From Corylus avellana (lineage: Eukaryota; Streptophyta; Magnoliopsida; Fagales; Betulaceae): 64,000 bases of DNA. The translations under genes and the position numbers were made by a program. This document shows positions 13,013 to 24,388 of this stretch, in pieces. How positions within the stretch are numbered: the stretch's first letter is position 1; every line of letters begins with the position of its first letter. A model generated the notes under the pieces. That model was not told the origin of the DNA. It saw only the letters and a list, made by a program, of their open reading frames with translations, and ran no database searches. Location: contig NC_081546.1 of NCBI RefSeq assembly GCF_901000735.1, positions 8,644,254 to 8,708,253 of the forward strand. The letters run 5' to 3'.

Positions 13013-14040
13013 GTACAAAAGTGGGTTTTCTCTTTTGCTAGATCGCGATGAAGGTTTTCTCTCTTGCTAAACCCTAGAGGGGAAGTACTTGTTTTTCCAG
13101 ACCGATTTGAGTCTATGAAAGGAAACCGTGTCTTGTTCGTGTCTCTTAATTCTATGGTAGACAATTTGTCAAAACTGTGGGAAGACCTTTCTCTGACAGA
13201 GAAGGAAGATGTGGAGCTGGATATCCAGAAGGATGAATTAGCGGAAGTTAAATCTCGTGGTCGAGCATGCATATTGGGAAAACTAATCGTGGATCAAATG
13301 GTTAGTAAGGAGATGATTCGCTATACTCAGATGCGATTGTGGAAACCTTTAGGTAACCTCTCTTTCAAGATCTTGGGAGAGAACCTATTTCTAATTGATT
13401 TTGTGAATCCAAGTGATAAGGAGCGTGTGTTGAAGGGGCGCCCTTAGGTTTTTGAAGGGAGCCTGTTTCTGATAGAGGATTTTGATGGTCTTACACCATT
13501 GTCAAAATTCACGTTCGATCGGGTTGCTTTTTGGGTTCGGATGATAAACTTGCCGCTGGCGTGAATGGCACGTGATATTGGTCGAAAGATTGGAGTGTCG
13601 GTAAGGGAGGCGGAAGCAATTGATACGGATGCGAAAAGGATAGGATGGGGTGAATGCTTACGCGTTAAAATCCGTTTAGATTTGACAAAACCATTCCCAC
13701 GCGGTCGTAAAATCAATATTCAAGGAGACTTAACTTGGATAACGTTCCAATATGAACGCCTGCCAAGATTCTGCTTCCAATGTGGGGTGATTAGCCATGG
13801 GAAATCAAGGTGCCCAAAAAGAAGTGATTTTTGACACCAAGAAACCATCCCTCAGTATGGACCTTGGTTGAGGGCGGCTTCTCCAACACGGAAACCTGAT
13901 AAAAGTCATGGGAGATTTGCGATGAAGAAGGGGTATGCCACATCGGAGCAGCATGAGAGGGGCCGAAAAAGGGCTGATCGGAAAATGGCAGAGAGGGATC
14001 CAGAGGAGGTCGAAGGAGATAATGTTGACGTGGCAAACAT
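13013..14040 (+). pseudogene. LINE ORF1 remnant (DUF4283-like domain and zinc knuckle)
   Basis: Two in-frame blocks, 13064-13447 and 13565-13834, plus a further piece to about 14040, resemble the ORF1 protein of plant L1-type LINEs. This is an RNA-binding protein with a DUF4283-like domain followed by a CCHC knuckle. Visible motifs are LTEKEDVELDI, then FKILGENLFLIDF, DRVAFWVRMINLPL, and the knuckle CFQCGVISHGKSRC (CX2CX4HX4C) at about 13770-13811. QYGPWLRA follows near 13855-13880. Stops at about 13447 and 13562, and the TGA at about 13832, break the frame. No RT follows on this strand, so only the ORF1 end survives. Confidence 0.8.
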
Positions 14041-14399
14041 TAAGATTCTACTGTGTGTTAGGATTGGGGCCAGCCTAATTACTTGCCTCAAATTTTCCAA
14101 GTTTTCTTCAAACCACGCAATTTGAGAACAATAATGACATGTAAAATTGAAGTTATCCATGGGGAATATACCAATAAATGATGGGCCACTTATGTTCTTC
14201 ATACAATTTATGATATTGATCATATATTTTAATACTTTCTAGATGATCTAAAATCATGAAACAAAAATGATTTATTCAGTAAGCATGGGGACTTTGAGGA
14301 TGGGAGATCCCTTTCGACTTTTTGCTACTAATTTCATACGTTGACAAGAGGTTTTGCCCCTTCCTACACAACTCATAGATGAAAAGTTTCTTGTGTTTT

Positions 14400-15185
14400 T
14401 TTTCTTCTTTTTTTTTGGGAAAGGTGTCAAACAACCTAATTAAATACACCGTTCAACATGGATAACATTATGAATACAGTAAAGGATTTCCTCAAGGAGA
14501 ACATGTTCTTCCCTACAAGAGAGCGTCCTTAACCAGCCAGTGTGCTACCGCATTTAAAAAACGTCTAACATGGGTGACCTTCCACTGTTGTAAGCACCTT
14601 ATGATCCCACGATCCTCTTCAATTAGGTGTTTATATATACTTCAGTTCATATCATCTTTCTGCAAAGCCTGCACTACCTGGATAGCGTAACCTTCTAGTT
14701 CCACCCGTAGATGACCTAGCACTTGACAAAATTTAGTAGCTCTCAGAATGACTTTTGCAATAACCAGGATCAACAATATGATCATTCGGAGCCAATAAAG
14801 TTGCCAACACCTCCCCCTAACAATCTCGAACTATGACATTGATATCCATTCTCCTATTGCATGCATCTACAGCTGTATCTCAATTGACTTTAATAGACCC
14901 TTCAGCAGGGCCTTGCCATTTCAACTTGTTATTTGTGGCCCTTGTAGTCAATTTTGCTGGCGAGCATTTGCACTATGAAACACCTCTAGAGATTCCATGG
15001 TTTTACTAACAAGTATGTTTGGATGGTTGAGCATTCCCCAAAAAATCACTGTATTTCGCTGGAGCCACAAATTTTGGGCCACCATCGTTACGAGTTCTAG
15101 CTCGGAGGTCTCTATTTCCTGTTGGAGCTTCTCCACAATTGCCACAAAATCCTCCTCCTTAATAGCATTAGCAGCAACTTTCCAA
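14400..15185 (-). pseudogene. LINE 3' remnant with RNase H-like domain, minus strand
   Basis: On the minus strand, 14948-15145 reads WLQRNTVIFWG and TMESLEVF, the linker before the RNase H domain of plant LINEs. Below it, with frame breaks, come WQGPAEGSIKVN, then DTAVDACNRRMDINVIVRDC. The poly-T at 14398-14418 on the plus strand corresponds to the element's A-rich 3' tail. It is opposite in orientation to the ORF1 remnant next to it, so the two are separate insertions or an inverted fragment. Confidence 0.72.
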
Positions 15186-15790
15186 TTTAGGGAATAAAAC
15201 TACTTTTTGATTCCCTATAAAAAACACTTCACAATAGATTCCCTTATTTTTTCCTATAAATTAAATATTATTTCTTTTTATTATTGCAACCAATGAGAGA
15301 GGAGAGAGAATTGTTGGGACATGTGAAGAAGAGAGGAAAGAAAATTGTTGGGACATGTGAAGGAGAGAGGAGAGAGAATTAGTTTTTTATAATTTAATAA
15401 TGCATTGAGGATCTACAGTGTTTCTCAATTTCTGTAGATGCCCTTTAATGTTGATTATATTTAGGGCTTCTGATGTGGGTGCTTTTTTGTGGGATTTTTT
15501 TGAGATTTTTCCTAGACATAGGGAAGGGAATGAGCTATAGAGAGTCTGCTGCTAGTGCTCTAATACATTTTTTTTTTTTGAATCTTCCCCCCACACAATT
15601 AAGCTCCATACATCCGTCAACATTTTTGAACATTAGTAAGATAAAAATATAATATCTAGCATTACTTAATTATTATAGATTTTCAACTTACATTGACAAG
15701 AATTTACTAGAAAAATTTAACTTGGGGTTATTTTATCATAGATGCAATATGTAGTGACCAAATTATTCATATTAAAAGTGTAACGACTAA

Positions 15791-16163
15791 CTATTTTTAA
15801 GGGAATTCTTTCATCTTCATTTCATAATAAGAGATCCAGATCGTAAAGCTTTTACAGAGAAACATAGCCAAAAGATATGAAAAGTACAACATCGTAAATA
15901 CACTGAAAATCTAACAATAAAAAACGTATCTACCTCCTCCGATCCAATCCATGTGTACACTTAGTTCAAGGGGCAGATCTGTTTTTAACAAACTAGATCT
16001 GTATACATGAGTATGTCTTATCCCTAAAAAAACAAGCTTTATTGACCCGACCGTGAGACAAACCCCTCACACCCAAACTATCCCTCCTCAGCTCAAAGGT
16101 CAGGATAACACAACAAAACAAAAACAAAACCAAGAAAACCAGCATCAATGGCAAGATCCAGCA
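15791..16163 (-). mobile_element. Non-LTR retroposon copy 1 with 17-bp target-site duplication
   Basis: The 373-bp insert is flanked by perfect 17-bp repeats AAAAGTGTAACGACTAA at 15774-15790 and 16164-16180. Its A-rich tail is at the left on the plus strand, so it lies in minus orientation. It shares most of its sequence with 54957-55325 (for example AAAATCTAACAATAAAAAAC and CAAAGGTCAGGATAACACAA) and more weakly with 23475-24373. No coding frame is convincing. Relative to the other copies it is truncated at its 5' end. Confidence 0.88.
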
Positions 16164-16420
16164 AAAAGTGTAACGACTAAATTGACACTTGTTTTAACGT
16201 CTATGGATGATATTTATATTTTTTCCATTAAAATATACAAGGAATTTCGTCAATTACTCTAGTAATATCTTTTCCGCTTTTAATCAAAATTAATATTTAA
16301 GAATTGTTGACTTTATGCTATTATTTAGTTAAACGTAACATTGTCTTCAAGGAGTAGCTCAATCGGCTGCGAAACACGACTTATGAAACAGATGTCACTA
16401 GTTCAAACGCAATTTTGGAG

Positions 16421-17511
16421 TGTTTGGGATTGCGATTTTAAAAACACAAATTTTAAAATCGTGGAAAAATTCGCGATTTCTATAAGCTGACTAGGGGTGC
16501 TTATTTGAAAATGTGCGAATTTAAACCAAAATCACGATTTTGCTTAAAACAATATTTGGCTCAATATTTACTTATTTGGCTATGAAACCGCAATTATATG
16601 CTAATGTTATCCAAACACTCAATTGATAAAAAAATTATTTTTTAACATGTTTGTTGGGCCATGGATCAGCTAATAATTAAAGCCCAACGGGTCTCAAATC
16701 CGACCTAAGCAAGACATCATACCTGATGAGGCCTCGGACAAACTTTCCCCGAGGAGGTTTTGTAAACCGAGGAGACCTCGGACAAGAGTCCGAGACTACT
16801 CTTCGGTATTAGTCGGATGTTGGACTTGAGACTCAACTCCTCAGAGGTGAAGAAGTCAAGAGCTAAGGGTAGATCAGTCAGTTTACAACTAAGAATATGC
16901 CAGCATTCAAACTAACACAAGTGATCACTATCTCACCTTCGAAAAAGATCTCTATAGCGTAGATGACTGTTCATATACAAACTGCCCCTACATAAATGGG
17001 ATAAGCAGCTATTCAAATCCAAAAGATTATCTCATTCAAACGGATACCTTATCACTCGTCCCAGGATTCCCACCCTTATCAAATAACTGCGAAACAGATA
17101 TTTAGGGATATGAATTCCGAGACGTGCAGGAAGCAAATTCTACTCTATGCCTATAAATACAAGTCTCAATTTCAATTAAAGGTAAGCGCAATCCTAACTC
17201 TAAAGACTTCGGTTGCTTTCATATTCTTTCCTCACATTCTGACTTAGGCATCGGAGCTCCCCCGCCAGGACACCAACGGGGGCTCTAATCCTGTTTGTTC
17301 TTTGTGTGTGTAGCCTAAAGCATCCACGAAGTTGTCAGCACCCCTTCTAGGCGTGTCACGCCATCATCTCGAAAAAACTGTGTATCAACAATGTTTTACC
17401 AAACATCTATGAGATTTTAAAAACTAGCGATTTTAAAAACGCAATTTTTAAAAATGCAATTTTTAAAATCGTACTTATTGAAATCGCACTCTCAAATGGG
17501 CCCTATGTCCA
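16421..17511. mobile_element. MITE-like palindromic element, split by a solo LTR
   Basis: The left arm (16421-16651) starts GTGTTTGGGATTGCGATTTT and the right arm (17391-17511) ends AAATCGCACTCTCAAATGGG, so the ends are imperfect inverted repeats. The arms are full of AAATCG / CGATTTTAAAA motifs. The same family appears within intron 5 of neprosin gene A (21516-21720). Without the inserted solo LTR it would be about 350 bp. The transposase family is unknown to me. Confidence 0.6.
16652..17390 (+). mobile_element. Solo LTR of a Ty3/gypsy-type retrotransposon
   Basis: This 739-bp block begins TGTTGGGCC and ends TATCAACA, that is, TG...CA with a TGTTG/CAACA terminal inverted repeat. It is flanked by the 5-bp direct repeat ATGTT at 16647-16651 and 17391-17395. 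A TATA box (CTATAAATAC near 17152-17161) and a CT-rich downstream part fit an LTR. No internal domain or second LTR is present, so it arose by LTR-LTR recombination. The gypsy assignment is inferred from general LTR style only. Confidence 0.88.
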
Positions 17512-18300
17512 TATTTGGTTAAAAAAGTTGATGAATTCCATGCCACGTGTTTAGGTTGTGACATAAGACTAAGAAAACACTATCACTTTCCATTCTTGCC
17601 CCTTTCCCCTTCCCTATCTTGAATATATATATCCGCTTAAAAAAAAAAGAAAAAAAATTCTTGAATATATATCCATTCTTGCCAAATCAATATAATAATA
17701 ATAGAAAAAAGGAAAAGTGGTTGTTGGATGGGTCGTTGGAATGGGACCCACTAGTGGGAAGTTGGTTCACGGTGGACATCCCACCCCGTGAGGGGGATGG
17801 CAGGGAGATCCCACCCTGAGGGTCTGTCATAGGGAATCTCACCCTTGCGATCCGGGCAACCACCATCTTTTTTTCTTTTCCTTATTATTATTATTTTTTT
17901 AAAATGATACATAGATTTGACAAGAATAAACATGTGACAATATTTTATTAGTCTTACATGGTAGCCTTAACACATGGTGCATATTAATCAGAACAATGAA
18001 AGCTTAAAAGATTGTTTGTCACTTTTAGAAATTGAGCCAATAGTCCTATAAAAATGCAAATCACATAAGATGCTACCAAGCATGTCATAGATTCTTTATG
18101 GTGGGAAGAAATTATGTTAGGAAGTTATTTCATCTCCATGATTGTTTTTGTCACTTATGGTTTTTTTTGAATAAGAATCCAACTTTCTTTAAAAATAAAA
18201 AAATAAAAAAAAATAAATAAAACTTTATAAGGCATTAAACAGCAAGAATATTAATAAGGATGGAGTGAATGACTTGAATGACTTCTCAAATTGACTATAA
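17512..18300. other. Upstream region of neprosin gene A
   Basis: No gene is recognised. A GC-richer block at 17715-17870 contains loose repeats of TCCCACCC followed by TGAGGG. From about 18220 to 18300 the sequence matches the upstream regions of genes B (24475-24560) and D (41690-41800), for example GCAAGAATATTAATA followed by GGATGGAG. It is therefore part of the duplicated promoter module. Confidence 0.6.
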
Positions 18301-18601
18301 TTGGTGGATGCTTTGAACTTAAGAGAGGAAAACTGGAGTAGGACGGGACATATATATAGTAGCTGATGCAAGGAATTTGCTCAATGGGTTTAGTAATTGG
18401 GACATTAACTATGTAAGATGTAACGCAAATTTTGCTTCTCACCATATTGAAAAAATGGTGGCGAACATGGGTATAGAAAGGGAATGGTTGGAAGAAATTC
18501 TTGATTGTATCTCGGAGATCATTCGGGAAGAGCAATCTGTAACTTTTGATTGATTGATTAATAGAGCCTTGAATGTTCTTTCAAAAAAAAAAAAAAAAAA
18601 A
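18301..18601 (+). mobile_element. 5'-truncated LINE 3' end with A-tail and target duplication
   Basis: The insert reads, in frame from about 18361, VADARNLLNGFSNWDINYV, then ANFASHHIEKMVANMGIE and WLEEILDCISEI before a TGA. This is the C-terminal end of the RNase H domain of plant LINEs. It ends in about 18 A. The short direct repeat ACTATAA flanks it (18294-18300 and 18602-18608). It sits inside the promoter module of gene A, which lacks this insert in gene D. Confidence 0.85.
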
Positions 18602-18780
18602 ACTATAAACCATAACTTAAATGGATAAAAATGAATTTATTTAATTAGTACTCCTCATAGACAATATCTTCCTATTTAATCCAATTAACAAAAAAATCCA
18701 CCAAAACTGATTTAAGACAGTCTGATATATACGGAGTTTTCTCTCACATTAGCATGTACAACTATATGTACTGCATCCGT

Positions 18781-18991
18781 AGGTGGGTAATTAATTTCTC
18801 AAATGTACCTTTTATGGGAAGTCAGTGATTTAATTTATTATGGAAATCATGGGTTTAATCAAGGTTTTAATTAAGAAATTTTTGTAATTACCTTCTTCCT
18901 CCTCTACACCAAACTGACCTTCTATATATCTCTCAGGGTCTTAGCCATTTTAATTTGTTCTGGTTTGTTTTGTTTTAGAGAGAGAGAGAAG
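18781..18991 (+). promoter_or_regulatory. Conserved promoter block of neprosin gene A
   Basis: The block starting AGGTGGGTAATTAATTTC and continuing TTTTATGGGAAGT recurs upstream of genes B (31848), C (36002) and D (41986). A TATA box (TATATAT, 18923-18929) lies about 65 bp before the ATG at 18992. A short GA-rich leader follows. Confidence 0.6.
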
Positions 18992-21417
18992 ATGGTGAAA
19001 AGATTTATATTCATTTTTGTTGCAACGACTTTGCTCGCTTTAAGTAGTGGAGTTGACGTAAAAGGTGAAGTTGATCAAAAACTGAAGCTTCTAAACAAGC
19101 CTGCAGTCAAGAGTATTACGGTATAATATTTTTCTAATTAATCTCACTCAAAAGTCTTTCTCTCATTTCTTAGGGTTCCATGGATTTCGATCCCTCCCTG
19201 TAAAGATCATTTAGCTCAACCCAATTATTTGCCTCCATTTTCCCAAGTTTTCTTTTAGATCATGATTCATTATGAGAACCATGACGTAAAGAATTGAATC
19301 CTCCATATATAGGAAGAATCCCATTAAGCTATTCATCCAAAAGAAAACCAAACATGTCAATAGGTCTGATATGTCATATTAATTACTTGTGATCTTGTTC
19401 TGAGTTTATAGTTTTTTTTTTTAATAAAATCATGTATAGTTTTCCTTGTTTGTTGCATATGAGATAAGATCGCTGTTAGTCTTTCTGGGATCAGGATCCC
19501 TAAATTACGTAATTTATGCCTTTTTGAGTATTAAAACGCTGGAAAAATGCTATCTATTAAAAATGTGGCATGTTAATTATGGTAATTAAAAAGAATTTTC
19601 CTTTTAAAAGGCTTTATTTTTCACTTTTATAGAGATGTTTCTTATTCATAAAATCAAAAGACAATTTTTGGTGTAAAGCTTTTTAACAACATAAAGAGCA
19701 AGAATTTGAGAAAAATATACTCAATTTTCTATTGTAGAATACCACATTTCTAATATGTGGCATTTTTCAAGCGTTTTGATGCTTAAGAATGGTCAAAATT
19801 GCATAACTTGAGAATCTACAATTTTAAAGAAATTGTAGGGGATCTTAGTTCGTGTTCCTGACCAAGAGATTTTGTTATTATAGACTAAGTATTAATTGCA
19901 AATGCATTAATGTTTCTTTGTAGAGTGAAGATGGAGATATTATCGACTGTGTTGACATCTACAAACAACCTGCTTTTGATCATCCTGCATTAAGGAACCA
20001 CACTATTCAGGTGCATGCATTTTCTTTCACAACCCTCTTCTTTCTCCATACAATATTACTTAATTATTCAAATTAATATGAATTAATGCATTAATGTGAT
20101 CATGTTCAGATGAGACCCAGTTTTGCTTTCCCAGATGAGTCTTCAACTACGAAAAAAGAGTCTTCTGGTTCGCCAGCACCATCTCAAACTTGGCAAAACA
20201 GTGGAAGTTGTCCAGACGGAACGGTTCCCATTCGCAGAGTTCGAAGGCAAGAGTTGTTGAGCGCTGCTTCCCTTGAGCACTTCGGAAGGGACGGCCCGCC
20301 AACTTCCTCGGCCGCAGTGAACACGACAACAAGTGATCACTTTGTATACCATAACGGCTCCAAAATTGCCATCTTTCCTGTAGCAGACCATTCGGTAATT
20401 TTAACATTTTATTTATCGGTCAGAGTAATGATATTTAGTAGATTACTATACGACTGTTATATTATTAGGATGACGTGTCAATCAAAATCAACATTTGAAT
20501 TAACCATGGCTTATAAAATAAAAAAAACAATGATTGATTTTTACGGTCACGTTATCTTAATCGTATAACAATGTTTTTAACCGACTACTGATGGACGTGT
20601 TGGCAACCCTTTGGAGTTTTGTTTCATTTACAGAATGTTGCCATATTTAATAGCCTCATTTGACCATATCGGTTCACTTGATGGGCCAAATCATTTATTT
20701 AACTCATTTTTTACTGTTCCAAAGAAATCTCTGAACGTCGCTTTTGTCATTTGTGTTGTTGTAATTTCCCTTTCCACTCTCCTCACATCGGAAAAAAAAA
20801 AAAAAGGTTTCTCTTAGTGGTATATATATACACATTAGTTGGACTGTTTTGAATTTTTCTAAAACCTTTCGAAAGGTTTTTTTTTTTTTTTTTTTTCCTT
20901 TCCTCTCTCCAAATTAATCCAGAAGATTCTGTCACAATCTAGCTGATACGTACTTATTTGGCATATATCCAATTTGGAACCGCGAAAAAGAAACTTTTGT
21001 TCCAAAGATACGTGGTTGCAACATCATTGGGATTTTTTTTTTCTTTTTAATTAATTGCAAGCAAGATATCATTTTAATGATCAATTTTGTCATCCTTATA
21101 ACTCTTGGCAATTTGTTTGGTGATGCTGTTATGAACCAGACTGCATTTCTTGTTGCAACGGGATATACTTTTCTTGGAGCCAAAGGAGACATCAATATTT
21201 GGAGTCCAAGAGTTGAATCATCCGATGAATACACTACTGCTCAAATTTGGCTCAAAAACGGCCTTGGTGACATTGAAACTATAGAAGCAGGCTGGATGGT
21301 TAGTTTATTAATTAATTGAAATAATTATCCAAATTTTAATATAATATTAGTCACAGAAACTGTCTCTACACCTTTTTTTTTTCCCCCCCTCAAGATTGAG
21401 TTCTCTACTACTCACTT

Positions 21418-21448
<31 letters not shown>

Positions 21449-22618
21449 AGGTCAACCCAAAGATCTTTGGTGATGCAAAACCCAGGCTATTTGGACGTTG
21501 GACTGTAAGAATACTTTGAGATTTTGTAGGATAAAAGTGTGATTTTAAAACAAATCGTAAAAAGTGTATTGTTTTAGAGTGCGTTTTTAAAAACTGTATT
21601 TTCATAGCTAAATAGTAAATTTAAATGTCAAACAGCGATTTTAACAAACGTTTAACTGCATTTTAAAAATTACTACTTTTTTAATCGCACATTTTTAAAA
21701 CCGCAAACTCAAACGGTATTTTACAAAATGGAAAAAGTAAAATGTTATTGTCAATATAATGTTTTGGTAATTGCTTCATGCGGAAAATTTTAAATGTAGT
21801 AGCAAGAAATGCAACTCTGATAATATCGATTACCTTCTAATATATATATATTAGCTATAAATTTATGATAATTTATTTGTTTCTTTTTTTTATTTTTTAT
21901 TTTTTATTAGTTGGACGCGTACCAAACGACAGGTTGCATTAACCTTATTTGCTCAGGGTTTGTACAAACTAGCAAAAAGATTGTATTAGGTGGAGCCGTC
22001 CAACCTCTTTCACAGAAATGGGGAGAGCAATTTCAGATAAGCATCAGCATTTCCCACGTAATAATTTTTTTTTTTTTTTACAATTATTTGTTAATTTAAA
22101 TACTAATTTTTACTGTTACGTTGTTGAATTTGCTTGAGAGTTTACTTAATAAGATTACTTTAATAGCACCCGAAAGATTTATAGAGAAGTGATGAAATTA
22201 AGCCAATGTTTAAATTGTTGTACGTACGTAGGATCCGGTATCCGGCAATTGGTGGCTAGCCTTTGGTGATGAGACAGTAGGGTATTTTCCGGGAAGTATC
22301 CTGAATTATATGAAACAGAGTGCCACCAAAGTTCAATGGGGAGGAGATGTTTACAGCAAAAAGGTGAAGCAAAGTAGCCCCCCACACACAGCAACAGCCA
22401 TGGGGAGTGGGGATTTTGCAAATAGTCTGTGGGGAGTTGCATCTTTTATTAAGAACCTGAGGATCATTGATGGCTACATCCTCCTCAGGTACCCTCAATG
22501 GGTTTCTAATTTCAGCGAGGAACCCTATTGCTATACTGCCTATAACTACAAGAAAACTCCTGCTGCTGAGCCCATTTTCTACTTTGGAGGGCCTGGTCGA
22601 AACCCTAATTGTCCATGA
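18992..22618 (+). CDS. Neprosin-like secreted protein, gene A (DUF4409 + DUF239)
   Basis: This predicted 415-residue protein of the plant neprosin family has seven exons: 18992-19120, 19924-20010, 20110-20394, 21140-21298, 21451-21504, 21911-22057 and 22232-22618. All introns are phase 0. Residues 1 to about 24 ([20 protein letters not shown]) form a signal peptide, so the product is probably secreted. The activation-peptide region holds [19 protein letters not shown], then NHTIQ and [18 protein letters not shown]. The catalytic-type domain holds [16 protein letters not shown] (Glu216), [22 protein letters not shown] (Asp326) and the terminal [13 protein letters not shown]. Known neprosins are prolyl glutamic endopeptidases using two Glu; here the second site is Asp. 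The acceptor of exon 4 (GAACCAG) lacks a nearby pyrimidine tract, yet the same context recurs in C and D. A poly(A) signal AATAAA is at 22678. Confidence 0.93.
21516..21720. repeat. MITE-like element in intron 5 of gene A
   Basis: The sequence starts GTGTGATTTTAAAAC and ends TTTTAAAACCGCAAACTC, with inner ATTTTAACAAACG and GCGTTTTTAAAAAC motifs. It resembles the arms of the element at 16421-17511. It explains part of the greater length of this intron (406 bp) compared with gene D (253 bp). Confidence 0.45.
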
Positions 22619-22689
22619 GACAGCAAGATTAATGCATGGTTTTGCTTCTTTAGTACAATTTCGATGCCTTGTAATTGAATAAAACCAAA

Positions 22690-23459
22690 ACTTTATCACT
22701 AGTTCCATTTATGCTCTGCTCTTTGGTGATTTGCATGTATCTCCCTTATAGATAATATAAATTTTTGAATCTTGACTAGAATTGTGTTTGAGAATTTAAA
22801 AAGTTGTGCGAAACAAAAAGATGTATGTTTGGTAAAAAAACTCTAAAAATACTTTTTTTTTTTTTTTACACTAAATATTAGGGGTGGTAATTCTTGATTG
22901 TATGTCGGGTTCAAGTCATGTCGAAACATGCGTATAAGACTATATAGATCAACCATAACCCAAATCATTTAATTAAACAGGTCAAACCAGTACTCAATAG
23001 TACTAATACTTTAATTTTGTATTAGGTTCGTATTGGGTTAGCTGGTTATGTCAAATATTATATGCTATTATGTCTCATGTCGAGTTCAGGTTATGTGAAA
23101 GCATGCATATAAGACTATATAAGTCATCATTTACTCCATGTCTCGATTTTGATTTCAACCCATGTATGTGAATTCTAGTGTGTTAATTAATTGAAGATTG
23201 GCTTTTGTGCAATTACCAAGTTTGATAAAAACGCAGGGCACATAGACCAAAAAAATAGTTAACCCCTCTTTTTAAACATATACCTTAGATTTGAATAAAA
23301 ATGGAAGGGAGGGACGGAGTTCTTACTAAACTCTTATCTCACCTTCATAAAATTAAGTTGATGTGATAATATCCGGTCCTTAAATTTTTTTTCTTTTAAT
23401 GGTTGATCAAAAAGCGTATGGACACTGATGTGTATAAGAATTGAGTTTTAGATTTACTC
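22690..23459. other. Intergenic DNA with a short dispersed repeat
   Basis: No gene is seen. At 22881-23150 the segment begins TAGGGGTGGTAATTC. It contains two similar pieces (GAAACATGCGTATAAGACTA near 22923 and GAAAGCATGCATATAAGACT near 23097), typical in style of a non-autonomous hAT-like element. Its ends were not defined. Confidence 0.4.
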
Positions 23460-23474
23460 TCTATAGTATTACTC

Positions 23475-24373
23475 TTTCTTTTTTTTTTTAAGGGAATCCT
23501 CAGTCTCATTCCTAGAAATCATTATGAGCATAAAGCTCTTACAAACAACCATAGCCAAAGTTACGAGGTTACAAGCGTCACAAATGACGTATTACATTTC
23601 AGACCCAAAACTAATCCACTAACCAAATACTAAGCTATATATTAAAAACAAATCTGTACCAAACAAACTCAAACTAATGCATAGGTAGTGCTTATTCCTC
23701 GAAACTGAGGGTAGACAAACCTCCAACTGAAACTCTTCCTCCTCGACCCGAAAGCCAGGATAACGTTTATATCCACCACCCAAAGGTCTGGACCATAGCA
23801 AATAACTCAGAGGGCATCACGCATGCAGATCGAGAGGGGAAAGAGCCTTATTACAAGCAAAAACAAGAAATAAAAGCATACAGAGAAATAAAGGGACTAA
23901 AACAGAAATACAAACAGAATAGAAAAAAATCGAACAAACAACAAATGAAAACCAATATAACAAGGAAAAAATCAAAGAATCACACTAAGCGGGAAACGAC
24001 AGTCGGAAGGAAGCCGATCACGTGCTGGCCAAAAACCGACGCAGAAGGTGGTGTTGGAGCTCATCGCGGGGAGAAACGAGGAAAGACTCAACAGCGAACG
24101 GTGGGCGGTAGAGCGGGTGCGGAGGAGATCGGCGTCGCACACAAAACAAACTGGGGGGGAGTTTGAGTGAATGCCCCAAGAGCATCACCCACAAAGTGTG
24201 ACAAACAAGTAAGGCAACAAAAACAACACATACACGGCAAAAGATAGACATAAAGGAAATGAAATAAAACAACCAGAAACGAAATAAATAAAAAATAAAA
24301 AACAGCTGGAGATGAAACCCTAGCAAAAAATGGGAGAAATATTTGTTAGTGCAAATTCACCATCATCTCGTAT
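23475..24373 (-). mobile_element. Non-LTR retroposon copy 2, 899 bp, with 15-bp target-site duplication
   Basis: Perfect direct repeats TCTATAGTATTACTC at 23460-23474 and 24374-24388 bound the insert. The poly-T at its left end shows minus orientation with a poly(A) tail. It shares the tail-proximal part with the copies at 15791 and 54945 (ATTATGAGCATAAAGCTCTT against the equivalent in the others; GAAACTCTTCCTCCTC). It extends farther 5' than copy 1. The longest minus-strand frame (24018-24326) is hydrophobic and then basic, and I cannot link it to a known protein. Confidence 0.87.
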
Positions 24374-24388
24374 TCTATAGTATTACTC

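Noticed and set aside
16345..16415. tRNA-like sequence (AGTAGCTCAATCGGCTG followed by AGTTCAAACGC)
   Set aside because: Resembles pol III A and B boxes of a SINE or tRNA remnant, but no cloverleaf can be drawn. Similar weak pieces at 3060-3150 (minus) and 37240-37330 are likewise not tRNA genes.
20110..20568. 152-codon frame starting at exon 3 of gene A and running past the donor
   Set aside because: The frame beyond 20394 is intron; conserved splice sites and alignment with C and D show that the exon ends at the GT.
22256..22708. 150-codon open frame on the minus strand over the last exon of neprosin gene A
   Set aside because: It is the antisense shadow of conserved exon 7; the same kind of shadow appears over genes C and D and encodes nothing known.
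23945..24166. Basic 73-codon frame with GGRAGAEEIG
   Set aside because: It lies inside a retroposon copy on the strand opposite to the element and is not present in the other copies.
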